A program made the position numbers and the translations under genes. Positions 9,351 through 18,020 of a stretch of DNA of 64,000 bases are shown here, piece after piece. Positions within the stretch are counted from its first letter, which is position 1. The number at the start of each line of letters is the position of its first letter. Location of the stretch: positions 62,001 through 126,000 of the forward strand of contig CAWAYH010000008.1 in NCBI GenBank assembly GCA_963786195.1. The letters are read 5' to 3'. Source of the stretch: CAWAYH01 sp963786195 (GTDB taxonomy: Bacteria; Acidobacteriota; Vicinamibacteria; Vicinamibacterales; 2-12-FULL-66-21). Under the pieces are notes generated by a model. It worked only from the letters and a program-made list of their open reading frames with translations, searched no databases and was not told the DNA's origin.

Positions 9351-11543
9351 ATGACCACACGTCAGAGCCGACGCTCGTTTCTGCAGACCACCAGCGGCGT
9401 CGCGATTGGGTCGCTCGCCTGGCGCGAGTCTCGCGTCGTCAGCCCGGTGCAGCCCGCGGACGCCGTCAGGCGACGCGCTCGCGACCTCGGGATGCGTTCG
9501 GCGAGTTGGCGCCGGGTCCGCTCAATGCGATCACCGACGTGGCCGGCGTCCGCGTTGGTCTCACGACGGTGATCAAAGGCGAAGGACCGAGGGTCGAGGG
9601 GAAGGGTCCCGCGCGCACGGGGGTGACCGCGATCCTGGCGCATGACGGCAATGTCGCTCGCGAGGCGGTGACCGCGGCTGTCTACGATCACAACGGCAAC
9701 GGCGAGGTGATCGGCTGCCTTCGCATCCGTGAGGCGGGTCTTCTCGCGTCACCGGTGCTTCTGACCGGTACGTGGAATGTCGGTCGGGTCTGGGATTTTG
9801 CGCTCGGGCCCTGCTCGGACGGGATCCGGCGCTCGCCGATGCGTTTCCCTGTCCGGTGCCCGTCGTCGCCGAAACATCCGATGCCACGCTGAACGACTCG
9901 ATTGCGCGGATGATCACGTACCAGGACGTCGCGGGCGCGATCGACGGCGCCGCGTCCGGCGTGTCGCCGAAGGCGCCGTCGGTGGTGGAACCGGCATGGT
10001 CGCCTACGGCTTCAAGGCCGGCATCGGTACCGCTTCGAGGCGCCTTCCTCCGGATCAGGGGGGCTGGACGGTTGGCGTCCTCGTGCAGGCGAACCACGGC
10101 ACCCGCGGGTTGCTGAGAATCGACGGCGTGCCGGTCGGGCGCGAAATCACCGAACTCCGTCCGGGAACCGCGCCGGCCGCCAAGTCGATCATCATCGTCG
10201 TGGCCACCGACGCGCCGCTGCTGACGAATCAATTGTTCCGAATCGCCAAGCGCACCGCCATGGGCCTGGCACGCACCGGATCCGTGTCCGCTCATTCGAG
10301 CGGCGACATCTTTCTGGCGTTCTCGACCGGCAACCGCTTCTCGGCGCTGGACGGCCGCGCGCTGCGGCCGGCGCAGGTCGTGCCGGATGGACACATTTCC
10401 TCGCTCCATCAACCGACAGTGGAGGCCACCGAAGAAGCCATCGTCAACGCCCTGACGATGGCGGTGACGATGAAGGGGAAGAACGACTACGTCGTCCACG
10501 CGATCCCGCTGGACCGTCTGGTCGACGTCATGCGCCGGTACGGCCGATCTTCGCGCGCCGCCTCGATGACCGCCTTCCAGAAAGGCCCGCGCAACACGCT
10601 GACGGACGTCGCGGGCGTCCGGGTCGGCCATCTCACGGAGATCTCGGGCTCTGGATCGGCGCGCGGTCTCCGTACCGGACTGACCGCGATCTTCACGCGT
10701 CCGCTGAAAGGTCAGCAGATGCGGCCCGCGGCCGCGGTGTCGGCGGGCGGAATGGTCGAGCTCACCGGTCTCGCCGTGCTCGACGATTTCGGCTTCCTGA
10801 TGACGCCGATTGTCGCGACCAGCCTGCGCGCTGTCGGTCGCGTCCACGATGCCATGGTCGGCCGTCGCTACGAAATGGACCTCGGCTGGCCGCCGGTCAT
10901 CGTCGGTTTCAACGACGCGCGCTTGAATCAGCAGCGAACCGTACCGTTCACGGAGAATGAGGTGGCGGCGGCATTGGCAGGCGCCACCGACGCGCCGGTC
11001 GTCGAGGGCGCCGTCGGCGTGGGCGCGGGGCTCGTGGCCTTCGGATACAAGAGCGGCATCGGCTCGGCGTCGCGAGTGCTGAGCGCGGGCGACCGCAACT
11101 ACACCGTCGGATCACTGGTCGCGCTGAACATGGGTCGGCGTGAGGCGCTTCGCATTCCCTCGACACCAGGCGTGCAATCAAGCGCAGGTGGAGCGGCTCC
11201 AGTGCAGGGATCGGCACTCGTCGTGATAGCGACGGACGCACCGCTCGACGACAGGCAGTGTCGTCATCTTGCAGCGAGCGGACTGATGAGCCTGGGACGC
11301 CTTGGGATCACGCCCGGCGCGCACGACGGCGTGGTGTCGATCGCGGTGACGACCGGCGTTCTGCTGACGCGCAACGATCGGGCGTCGCCCGTCATACAGA
11401 TTCAGCTGCTCGCTGATGGGCCGCTGGGCTCGGCGGCGGCAGCGGCCGCTGAAGCTGTCGAGGAGAGCGCGCTGCGCAGCCTGACCGGCGTCGCCGCGAA
11501 GGATGGCACCCGGGACTATCCGGTGTTCCGTCCTGCCGGCTGA
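9351..11543 (+). pseudogene. Tandem P1-family (S58, DmpA-like) peptidase, first domain frameshifted
   Basis: A twin-arginine-like signal (RQSRRSFLQTTSGVAIGSLAW) starts at 9351. The first P1 domain is spread over three frames (shifts near 9480, 9790 and 9990) and shows GPLNAITDVAGVRVGLTTV, the LLTGTWNVGRVWD block and AHSSGDIFLAFST, the site where the Ser of SGD becomes the N-terminal nucleophile after self-cleavage. It ends in DRLVDVMRRYGR. A second P1-like domain follows in frame from about 10566 (MTAFQKGPRNTLTDVAGVRVGHLT) to 11543, but has PGAHDGVVSIAVTTG where SSGDIFLAFST is expected. P1 enzymes are aminopeptidases or amidases on short or D/beta-peptides. Because ATGA occurs at 10566-10569, the second domain could be a separate coupled gene if one base is wrong upstream. 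Confidence 0.75.
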
Positions 11544-11550
11544 ACACGCG

Positions 11551-12126
11551 TTACGCCCGCCCCGCAAACTCGCGGGTCTCCGTGTGCACTTTCACCTTCT
11601 CGCCGACCTTGATGAAGAGCGGCACGCGGATGACGAGACCTGTCTCGAGCGTCGCGAGCTTCGTCACGCCACCGCTCGCCGTATCGCCACGAACGCCCGG
11701 CTCGCTGTCGGTGACCGTCAGCTCGACGTGGGGCGGGAACTGCAGACCGATCGGATTGCCGTTGTATTTCTGGATCTGAAGCAGCACGTTGTCGACGAGG
11801 AGCTGACGATCGTCGCCGATCGTCTCCGGCCTGAGCGTCAGCGTCTCGAAGCTCTCCTGGTCCATGAAGTGGTAACCGGAGGCGTCGGCATACTGGTACG
11901 TCGCCTCAACGCTGGAGAGATCGGGCTCGGAGAATTTCTCGCCCGCCTTGAACGTCTTGTCGAACACGGCGCGCGTGAGCACGTTCCGCATCTTGAGGCG
12001 CACCAGCGTCTGACCGCCCCTGGCGGTCGGCTTCGACACCTCCACGTCCAGGCAGTGGTAGGGCGCCCCCTCGTATTCGAAGAACATCTTCCGTTTGATC
12101 TCGATTGCTTCAATCAGTCCGGCCAT
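11551..12126 (-). CDS. efp: Elongation factor P, EfpL (YeiP)-like type
   Basis: The 191-residue protein has the three-domain EF-P length and ends in the family signature (GLVIRVPLFIKVGEKVKVHTETREFAGRA). EF-P binds the stalled ribosome and helps peptide bond formation at proline runs. The tip loop of domain I reads SKPTARGGQTL, with Arg36 at the tip; canonical EF-P has KPGKGQAF with a modified Lys, whereas the longer PTARG loop and the YADASGYHFMD stretch resemble YeiP/EfpL, which acts unmodified through Arg. No modifying enzyme gene is nearby. It lies 14 bp downstream of the propeller-protein gene on the same strand and converges with the peptidase gene 7 bp away. Confidence 0.9.
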   Translation of the reverse strand: MAGLIEAIEIKRKMFFEYEGAPYHCLDVEVSKPTARGGQTLVRLKMRNVLTRAVFDKTFKAGEKFSEPDLSSVEATYQYADASGYHFMDQESFETLTLRPETIGDDRQLLVDNVLLQIQKYNGNPIGLQFPPHVELTVTDSEPGVRGDTASGGVTKLATLETGLVIRVPLFIKVGEKVKVHTETREFAGRA

Positions 12127-12140
12127 AGCGTCCCACTACC

Positions 12141-13370
12141 TTACTTCCGCTGCGCGATTCTGTACAGGTGAGTGTCGGTCCTGATGAAGATCGACCCCGC
12201 CGACACCGCCATCGACGCCAGCGTCGCGCCCTCGACCGCGCTCGTCGTCAGCTTTCGAAACTCCTTGCCGGGCGCGATCGCTGTCGCGACGCCCTGCTCA
12301 GCAAGAAGATAGATGCGCCCGTCAGCAAAGACCGGGGATGCGGAATAGGAGCCGCCCAGCCTCTGCTGCCAGATGACCGCTCCGGTCTCAGCGTTGACGC
12401 ACGTCGCAATGCCCGCGTCGTTGACGATGTAGAGCTCGTCTCCGACGAGAAGCGGCGAGGGCGTGAGGGGCGCCCCGCGCTGGAGCGTCCATGCGAGGTG
12501 CGTTCTGGTGACGTCACCGGTGCCGTCCGGACGGACGGCGATGAGGGTCGGCTGCTGAAACCCGGTGGCGATGTACACGAGGCCGCGGCCGTACACGGGC
12601 CGCGGCACGTTCGAGAACCCGTCCGGATAGCCCACGCGCCAGATTTCCTTGCCCGTCAGCGGATCGTAGGCGGCCGCGCGATAGGCGCCTACGCTGACGA
12701 TTTGATCCCGATCGCCGCTGCGTATGACGAGCGGCGTCGAGTACGCCTGATCCCACGGTTGACGCCGCCACGTCTTCCACTTGACCTTGCCGGTGCGTTT
12801 ATCGAGCGCGACGACGAACGCCGAATCGCCGCCGTCGCAGCTGAAGATCAGGAGGTCTCCATAGAGCACGGGCGACCCGCCGCCGCCGTGTTGCGACTCG
12901 TACCGGAATTGCGTCTTCCAGACAATCTCCCCGGACGTCGTCAGCGCGGCCGTGCCTTCGGCGCCGAAGTGGACGTAGACGCGATCGCCCTCGACGATCG
13001 GCGTTGGCGAGGCCCAGCTGTTCTTCGGGTTGATGGCGCCGAGGTGCCCGATGCGAAACACCTCGACGTTGACCAGCTCGCGGCCGGTTTCGACGTCGTA
13101 GGCCAGCGCGCGCAGCGTCGTGTCGCGATCCTTGATGGCGGTGGTGAGCCAGACGCGCCCGCCCGACACGGACGGCGACGACCAGCCCAGACCGGGGACG
13201 GTCGTCTTCCACGCGATGTTGTGTGATTCGCTCCAGTCGGGCGGGAGGCTGCGCTCGGAGGAATGCCCCTGGCCGCCCGGTCCGCGGAACTCCGGCCAGT
13301 CCTGCGCCGCAACGGACGACGAGCCGAGCAGGAGCGAGAGCAGACACGACCGGATGATCACGCCCGTCAT
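12141..13370 (-). CDS. Secreted PQQ-like beta-propeller protein
   Basis: The start chosen is the ATG at 13370, which gives a signal peptide (MTGVIIRSCLLSLLLGSSSVAAQ); the frame is open further upstream, but that stretch lies inside the HAD gene and does not look coding. The 409 residues form PQQ-like repeats: DWPEFRGPGGQG, AWKTTVPGLGWSSPSV, LRALAYDVETGREL, VVALDKRTGKVKWKTW, YDPLTGKEIWRVGYP, CVNAETGAVIWQQRL. Proteins of this type are predicted exported eight-bladed propellers; PQQ-binding residues cannot be confirmed and most such acidobacterial proteins have no known catalysis. It lies 31 bp after the HAD gene and 14 bp before efp, so the three are probably one operon. Confidence 0.85.
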   Translation of the reverse strand: MTGVIIRSCLLSLLLGSSSVAAQDWPEFRGPGGQGHSSERSLPPDWSESHNIAWKTTVPGLGWSSPSVSGGRVWLTTAIKDRDTTLRALAYDVETGRELVNVEVFRIGHLGAINPKNSWASPTPIVEGDRVYVHFGAEGTAALTTSGEIVWKTQFRYESQHGGGGSPVLYGDLLIFSCDGGDSAFVVALDKRTGKVKWKTWRRQPWDQAYSTPLVIRSGDRDQIVSVGAYRAAAYDPLTGKEIWRVGYPDGFSNVPRPVYGRGLVYIATGFQQPTLIAVRPDGTGDVTRTHLAWTLQRGAPLTPSPLLVGDELYIVNDAGIATCVNAETGAVIWQQRLGGSYSASPVFADGRIYLLAEQGVATAIAPGKEFRKLTTSAVEGATLASMAVSAGSIFIRTDTHLYRIAQRK

Positions 13371-13401
13371 TCTACCCGCCTCACCGCCAGGCGGCGGTTG
13401 C

Positions 13402-14139
13402 CTACTGGCGGTCGAAAAGATCGGCGACGGCCCATAGATCCGGTGCGCGGACGCATCCGTCCAGCGACCAGTCGCCGTACGGATCGAGCAGGAGCCCGTG
13501 AATACCCGCGCGTCGCGCCCCTTCGACGTCGGCGTGATAGATGTCACCGACGTGGAGCGTCCGTTCGGGCCGCGCGCCGCTCTTCTCGAGCGCGTACGTG
13601 AAGATGCGCGGATCCGGCTTCTCGAACCCCACGATCGCCGAGTCCACCACGAGCGACAGATATGGCCGCAGCCCCGCGGCCTGCAGGCTCTGCTCGACGG
13701 TGCCATCCGAGTTGCTCACCACGACGAGCGAGAGGCCGCGGTCGCGCAGTCGCCCCAACGCCTCCGGCACGCGAGGCATGACGCTGCGCCAGAGGAGGTT
13801 GGCACGACCGGTCGGCCTCAGCACCTGCTTCAGCTCCGTCGCGAGCTGCTCCCTGGCGCCGCCGTCCACATCCGCCAGGCTCTCGAGCCTGTTCAGCATC
13901 GCGAGCAGGTAGGCGAAGAACGTATCCGTGCCCGGTGCGAGGCCGTCCACGAACAGCTCCTGAGAGTACTTCGGCCGCGCAGCCGCTTCGGCGCGCCTCA
14001 ACGTCTCGGCGGACGCCGCGATGCCGCGCGCGGCGAGCTCGTTCGAGACCCAGTCGAAGTCGATCGAGATGAGCGTGTTGCCGACGTCGAGGAAGAGCGT
14101 ATCGATGTGTGAATAGGGGATGGCGGCTGGAGCGGGCAC
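13402..14139 (-). CDS. HAD-superfamily hydrolase
   Basis: GTG at 14139 is the best start, giving 245 residues. The HAD motifs are clear: motif I LDVGNTL (nucleophile Asp18), motif II VVSNSDG, motif III Lys in FEKPDPRIF and motif IV LHVGDIYHADVEGAR. The residue two after the nucleophile is Gly, not the Asp of the usual DxDxT phosphatase motif, as in the HDHD3-like subgroup, so ordinary phosphatase action is uncertain. The cap is the helical C1 type between motifs I and II. It is the first gene of a minus-strand group with the propeller protein and EF-P. Confidence 0.8.
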   Translation of the reverse strand: MPAPAAIPYSHIDTLFLDVGNTLISIDFDWVSNELAARGIAASAETLRRAEAAARPKYSQELFVDGLAPGTDTFFAYLLAMLNRLESLADVDGGAREQLATELKQVLRPTGRANLLWRSVMPRVPEALGRLRDRGLSLVVVSNSDGTVEQSLQAAGLRPYLSLVVDSAIVGFEKPDPRIFTYALEKSGARPERTLHVGDIYHADVEGARRAGIHGLLLDPYGDWSLDGCVRAPDLWAVADLFDRQ

Positions 14140-14154
14140 GGGGGCCAGTGTACC

Positions 14155-14228
14155 ATTGCGGATTGCGGACTGCGGATTGCCGATTGGGATTGTTGATTGC
14201 CGATTGCCGATTGTGATTGCTGATTGCC
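14155..14228. repeat. Degenerate GATTGCC-type tandem repeat
   Basis: About eleven 6-7-bp units related to GATTGCC or GATTGCG lie head to tail between the divergent HAD and TPR genes. Similar short-period intergenic repeats with other units occur at 37076-37162, 39674-39876, 55117-55146 and 61493-61593. Confidence 0.7.
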
Positions 14229-14302
14229 CTGTAGAAGCTGTCTCATAAACTGCCGCTCGTTCCACGGCGCGAGCGAGCATGGCGAGAGAGCGTGTGGGGG
14301 AG

Positions 14303-14325
14303 TCCGAGGGGCCAAGCCCCTCGGA
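14303..14325 (+). promoter_or_regulatory. Perfect hairpin in the leader of the TPR gene
   Basis: TCCGAGGGGC and GCCCCTCGGA form a 10-bp stem with a 3-nt loop, 21 nt before the TPR start and just upstream of its ribosome site (AAGGAGAG). It has no T run, so it is not a classical terminator; it may shape the leader of the TPR mRNA or be part of a dispersed repeat. Confidence 0.5.
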
Positions 14326-14346
14326 TAGAACGAAGGAGAGCTGCTC

Positions 14347-15186
14347 ATGCCTGGACTTGCACTGTTGTTGACGCTCCTGGGCATCGTGACCGTGGCGCAG
14401 GACAACGCCGCGGCGGCGCGGAAGGCGTTCGAGGAAGGGAACGCGTTCTACGAGAAGACCGAGAACGACAACGCGCTGGTCGCGTACGAGCGCGCGATCG
14501 CGCTCGACGCGAAGCAGCCCGACTACCATCGCGGCCGATGCCGCGCGCTGGCGCGCCTGCAGCGTCACGCGGACGCCATCGCGAGCTGCACGGACGCGCT
14601 GAAGCTGAATCCGGAGTTCGGCCCGGCGCTCCTCGATCGCGGGCACTTCCTGATCAACACACGACAGGCCGAACGCGCGGTTCCGGATCTGGTCAAGGCC
14701 AGGGCGCTCAAGGCGGACGCGTATGAGGTCGCCTATCACCTCTCGCTCGCGCACTATGTGCTGGGGGATTTCAAGAAGGCGTCAGACGAGTACGAGCAGT
14801 GCTTTCCGAATGCCAAGACCGACGATAACCGGATGGGTTGCACCGCGTGGCAGTACGTCGCGCTGCTGAGGGCGGGCCGCACCGCCGAGGCGGCGAAGGT
14901 GCTCGAGCGTGCGACGCCGGATGCGCAGGTGCAGAGCAGCGTGGCCTATCTCGACCGGCTGTTGCTCTTCAAGGGCGTGAAGACCGAGGCCGAGGTCGCC
15001 GCGCGCATGGAAAAGGACAACCTGCAGCTGCCGACCGTGGCCTACGGTCTCGGCGTCTGGCACCTGGTGAACCGCCGGGAGGCGAAGGCGCGCGAGTACT
15101 TCGAAAAGGCGACATCGCCTCCGGCGCAGCCGAGCGCATTTGGATCGGTTGCTGCGTTCTACGAGCTGCGCCGGATGACGCGATAG
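14347..15186 (+). CDS. Exported TPR-repeat protein
   Basis: The 279-residue protein has a hydrophobic N-terminus (MPGLALLLTLLGIVTVAQ) that reads as a signal peptide, then tetratricopeptide repeats: ARKAFEEGNAFYEKTENDNALVAYERAIALD, YHRGRCRALARLQRHADAIASCTDALKLN and further helices to the end. TPR domains bind partner proteins; none is identified here. ATG follows an AAGGAG ribosome site. It ends 10 bp from the convergent methyltransferase gene, and no strong terminator is visible between them. Confidence 0.85.
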   Translation: MPGLALLLTLLGIVTVAQDNAAAARKAFEEGNAFYEKTENDNALVAYERAIALDAKQPDYHRGRCRALARLQRHADAIASCTDALKLNPEFGPALLDRGHFLINTRQAERAVPDLVKARALKADAYEVAYHLSLAHYVLGDFKKASDEYEQCFPNAKTDDNRMGCTAWQYVALLRAGRTAEAAKVLERATPDAQVQSSVAYLDRLLLFKGVKTEAEVAARMEKDNLQLPTVAYGLGVWHLVNRREAKAREYFEKATSPPAQPSAFGSVAAFYELRRMTR

Positions 15187-15196
15187 TCGCGCGGGC

Positions 15197-16015
15197 CTAG
15201 CGGCGGGTAGCGCTCCACCTGGCGGCGGAACCGCCCTTGACGGACCCCTGCATCGTGGTGCCGTTCACGTGCCCGGTGTAGTGTGCCTGGCCCACCGTGA
15301 ACGTGATCTCGTCACCCCGCATCTTCGCGTCGGCGATCGGCGCCTTGCCCAGTGTTCCCGTCAGCATCTGGAACGTCTGCCTGAGCGTCAGGTCGCCCTG
15401 ATCGAGGTGCCAGGATCCTTCCACCTTCGCCGGCACGATCCAGAGATACGCGGTGCACCAGCTGGTGCAATCGGCCGAGACGTTCTCCGTTTGATCGGCG
15501 TCCCAGTCTTCCATCGTGAACGAGTTCGACACGACGCGCGTCCCGGGCTTCAAGTTCAGGATCTTGGGCCGCAGCTTCATGTTGATTTCCGGCAGCAGGA
15601 ACATCGTGATGACGGTCGCCTTCGAGAAGTCGCTCTCGAAGAGATCGGCCTTCACGAACGTGGCCTTCGCGGTGACGCCCGCCTTCTCGGCGTTCTTCTT
15701 CGACAGCTCGACCATTTCGGGGTTGTACTCGATGCCCATGGCCGTCGCGCCGCGCTTGGCCGCCGTGATCACGGTCCGGCCGTCCCCGGACCCGAGATCC
15801 ATGACGAAGTCCTTCGGCGTGACCTTGGCCATGTCGAGCATCTTCTCGACGAGCGCCTGCGACGTCGGCACCCAGACGACGTCCTTGCCGGCCTGTCCAA
15901 CCTTGGGTTCGAAGGGTTTCTGCTGCGTCGCCGTGGCCTGGGCGAATACGCTGACGGCCACGCACGACGCCACGAGGGTCAACGACAACCGACGGAACAC
16001 ACCTGATGCACTCAT
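15197..16015 (-). CDS. SAM-dependent methyltransferase with export signal
   Basis: The 272-residue protein shows a signal peptide (RRLSLTLVASCVAVSVFAQA, about residues 8-28), then a class I methyltransferase core: VWVPTSQALVEKMLDMA, the glycine-rich motif I VMDLGSGDGRTVITAAKRG, acidic motif GIEYNPEMVELSKK and VKADLFESDF. The family is found in many proteobacteria and acidobacteria as short, predicted secreted proteins. SAM is not known to be available in the periplasm, so the cellular location or the activity is puzzling. The C-terminal 90 residues (from WCTAYLWIVPAKVEGSW) are beta-rich and may be a separate domain. Confidence 0.85.
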   Translation of the reverse strand: MSASGVFRRLSLTLVASCVAVSVFAQATATQQKPFEPKVGQAGKDVVWVPTSQALVEKMLDMAKVTPKDFVMDLGSGDGRTVITAAKRGATAMGIEYNPEMVELSKKNAEKAGVTAKATFVKADLFESDFSKATVITMFLLPEINMKLRPKILNLKPGTRVVSNSFTMEDWDADQTENVSADCTSWCTAYLWIVPAKVEGSWHLDQGDLTLRQTFQMLTGTLGKAPIADAKMRGDEITFTVGQAHYTGHVNGTTMQGSVKGGSAARWSATRR

Positions 16016-16048
16016 GAATGCTCTCCCGATGACGATACGAGTAATGTG

Positions 16049-16657
16049 CTATTTTTCGACCTTGACGGTCGTCAGCCGCACCGGCTCACTGGAATAATTC
16101 TCGAGCTCGATCACTTGCTTCTTCTTGTCGAATGAAATCTTCGTGGCTACGGCAACTTTGCCTTCACCCTTCCCGGTCGTGTCGAGATGAATCTCGAACA
16201 AGGTGAACGGGTAATCGATCGACCGGGGCTGATTTCTGGCTTCCTGGAACCCGATGTAGCGGTCCGTCGCCAGCACGATCTTGCGTCCGCCATCCGGCAG
16301 CGCTGTCTGCCACGCGTAGCCGATGTTGTGGCCGAGCCGCAGCTGATGCGGATCCGGACCCATCAGCCCGGGAATACTGAAGCGGCCCTTCACCGGTGCC
16401 TTCTGAAGCGCCCGGAGCAGCGCGTCCGCACCCTTGTCCAGAAACGTGGAGATGAGCTCCTGACGCTCTTCGGCCGTCGACCATTTGTCGATGCGAATGT
16501 CCACCACAGCAGTCTTCCCTGAGCCGATATTGCTCATATTCACGGCAAACGCAGACAGCCTGAGCTTTTCGTCATTGGTCTGCATGCGCGCGATCGGCGT
16601 CAGTGCGAACACGATTGCGGTTATGGCAGCGGCGGTCAGCAGATTCTTTCTCGTCAC
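16049..16657 (-). CDS. Exported protein of unknown function
   Basis: I do not recognise a named family. The 202 residues start with a signal peptide (KNLLTAAAITAIVFALTPIARMQ). The mature part is mixed alpha/beta, with a stretch DKWSTAEERQELISTFLDKGADALLRALQKAP resembling a short helical hairpin and a beta-rich C-terminus (KGEGKVAVATKISFDKKKQVIELENYSSEPVRLTTVKVEK). It is transcribed away from mtnB, with the divergent promoters in the 133-bp gap. It lies 33 bp upstream of the methyltransferase gene on the same strand, so the two may form an operon. Confidence 0.65.
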   Translation of the reverse strand: MTRKNLLTAAAITAIVFALTPIARMQTNDEKLRLSAFAVNMSNIGSGKTAVVDIRIDKWSTAEERQELISTFLDKGADALLRALQKAPVKGRFSIPGLMGPDPHQLRLGHNIGYAWQTALPDGGRKIVLATDRYIGFQEARNQPRSIDYPFTLFEIHLDTTGKGEGKVAVATKISFDKKKQVIELENYSSEPVRLTTVKVEK

Positions 16658-16790
16658 AACGCCCTTCCTTTTACAAAGCCAGTGTTTCCAGCCCTCCCGG
16701 ACATCAACCCGACAGCATAGCCCAAACCACGCGCGGCGGTATAATCCAGACTGGGCGTGGGTTTTAATCCATCAGACGTCAGGTGAAGCT

Positions 16791-17438
16791 GTGAAGTCGG
16801 AACGTTTTGTCGAGGTCGCGGAGCAGCTCGTCAGGGCCGGCCGGCGTTTCGACGCCCGGGGCTGGGTGCTCGGCACGAGCGGGAACTTCAGCGCCGTCTC
16901 GAGCCTGGAGCCCCTCCGGCTCGCGATTACGCCCAGCGCCGCATTCAAGGGCGAGCTCACCTCCGACGAGATGCTGGAGATCGACGAGCAGGGCATTCCG
17001 GTCGAAGCGACCGGCGCCCGTCCGTCGGCCGAGACCCTTCTTCACCTCGAAATCGTCCGCGCGCGCGGAGCCGGGGCGGTCCTGCACACGCACTCGGTCT
17101 GGAGCACGTTTCTCTCCGACATGCATGCCGGCGAAGTCGGTTTGCTGATCGAAGGGTACGAGATGCTCAAAGGCCTCGAGGGTGTGCGCACGCACGAGCA
17201 TCGCGAATGGGTCCCGATCGTCGACAACGACCAGGACATGGCGCGACTGTCGCGCGTCGTGCGCGGCGTGCTGGATCGGCATCCCGGCGCGCACGGGTTC
17301 CTGATCCGGCGACATGGTCTCTACACCTGGGGCGCCGATCTGTCGCAGGCCGTCCGCCACGTCGAGATCCTGGAGTTCCTGTTCGAAGCGGTCGGCCGCA
17401 CGATTTCCGTCAAGGCGCCGAGCGGGTCGAGGATCTGA
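16791..17438 (+). CDS. mtnB: Methylthioribulose-1-phosphate dehydratase
   Basis: The 215-residue protein belongs to the class II aldolase/adducin family: GWVLGTSGNFSAVS, ITPSAAFKGELTSDEMLEID, VLHTHSVWSTFLSD (zinc-binding HxH) and FLIRRHGLYTWGADL (third zinc His). MtnB dehydrates 5-methylthioribulose-1-phosphate to the diketone in the methionine-salvage pathway. The GTG at 16791 is chosen because AGGTGA lies just before it and upstream codons do not look coding. It is followed 17 bp later by mtnD and then mtnC, which confirms the pathway. Confidence 0.9.
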   Translation: MKSERFVEVAEQLVRAGRRFDARGWVLGTSGNFSAVSSLEPLRLAITPSAAFKGELTSDEMLEIDEQGIPVEATGARPSAETLLHLEIVRARGAGAVLHTHSVWSTFLSDMHAGEVGLLIEGYEMLKGLEGVRTHEHREWVPIVDNDQDMARLSRVVRGVLDRHPGAHGFLIRRHGLYTWGADLSQAVRHVEILEFLFEAVGRTISVKAPSGSRI

Positions 17439-17455
17439 TCCTTGGGAGAACGATC

Positions 17456-18020
17456 ATGGCTGTCGTGAAGATTCCATCCGAAAACCGGACGATTACGGCG
17501 TCACGACGAGATCGCGTCGTTTCTGGCCGCGCGCGGCATCGACTACGAGCAGTGGACGCCGGATCACAACGTGTCGGCCGACGCCTCGCCTGATGCGATC
17601 CTCCAGGGATACGCCCCGCAGATTGACGCGTTGAAGGCGCGAGGTGGTTACGTGACGGCGGACGTCATCGACGTCAAGGCGGACACCCCCAACCTCGACG
17701 CGATGCTGGCGAAGTTCAACCGCGAGCACTGGCACGACGAAGACGAGGTCCGCTTCATCGTCGAGGGCCGTGGCCTCTTCCACATCAATGCCGGAGGCAC
17801 CGTGTTCGCGCTGGAGGTCGGCCCCGGCGACCTGATTCGCGTCCCGCGCGGCACGCATCACTGGTTCGATCTCTGCGCCGACCGGCGGATTCGTGCGATC
17901 CGTCTCTTCCAGGATCAATCGGGCTGGACGCCGCACTATACGGAGAGCGGAGTGGATCGGGGCTTCCAGCCAATCTGCTTCGGTCCCGTTTATGTTGCGC
18001 CGGCCGACAGCCGCCAGTGA
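17456..18020 (+). pseudogene. mtnD: Acireductone dioxygenase, one frameshift near the start
   Basis: The start MAVVKIPSENRTIT is separated from the rest (HDEIASFLAARGIDYEQW...) by one extra base near 17500; removing one G restores a normal enzyme of about 187 residues. The cupin metal ligands are all present: HWHDEDE (His, His, Glu) and the later His in PRGTHHWFD. The enzyme oxidises the acireductone of methionine salvage, giving the 2-oxo acid and formate with iron, or a CO-releasing reaction with nickel. Its stop overlaps the mtnC start (GTGA). With a perfect downstream part and pathway neighbours, I take the shift as a sequence error. Confidence 0.85.

Noticed and set aside
13371..13706. 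N-terminal extension of the propeller protein to 13706
   Set aside because: The stretch lies inside the HAD gene, lacks coding character and would bury the signal peptide that starts at 13370.
14155..14228. A CRISPR array
   Set aside because: Units are only 6-7 bp and degenerate, with no spacers and no cas genes.
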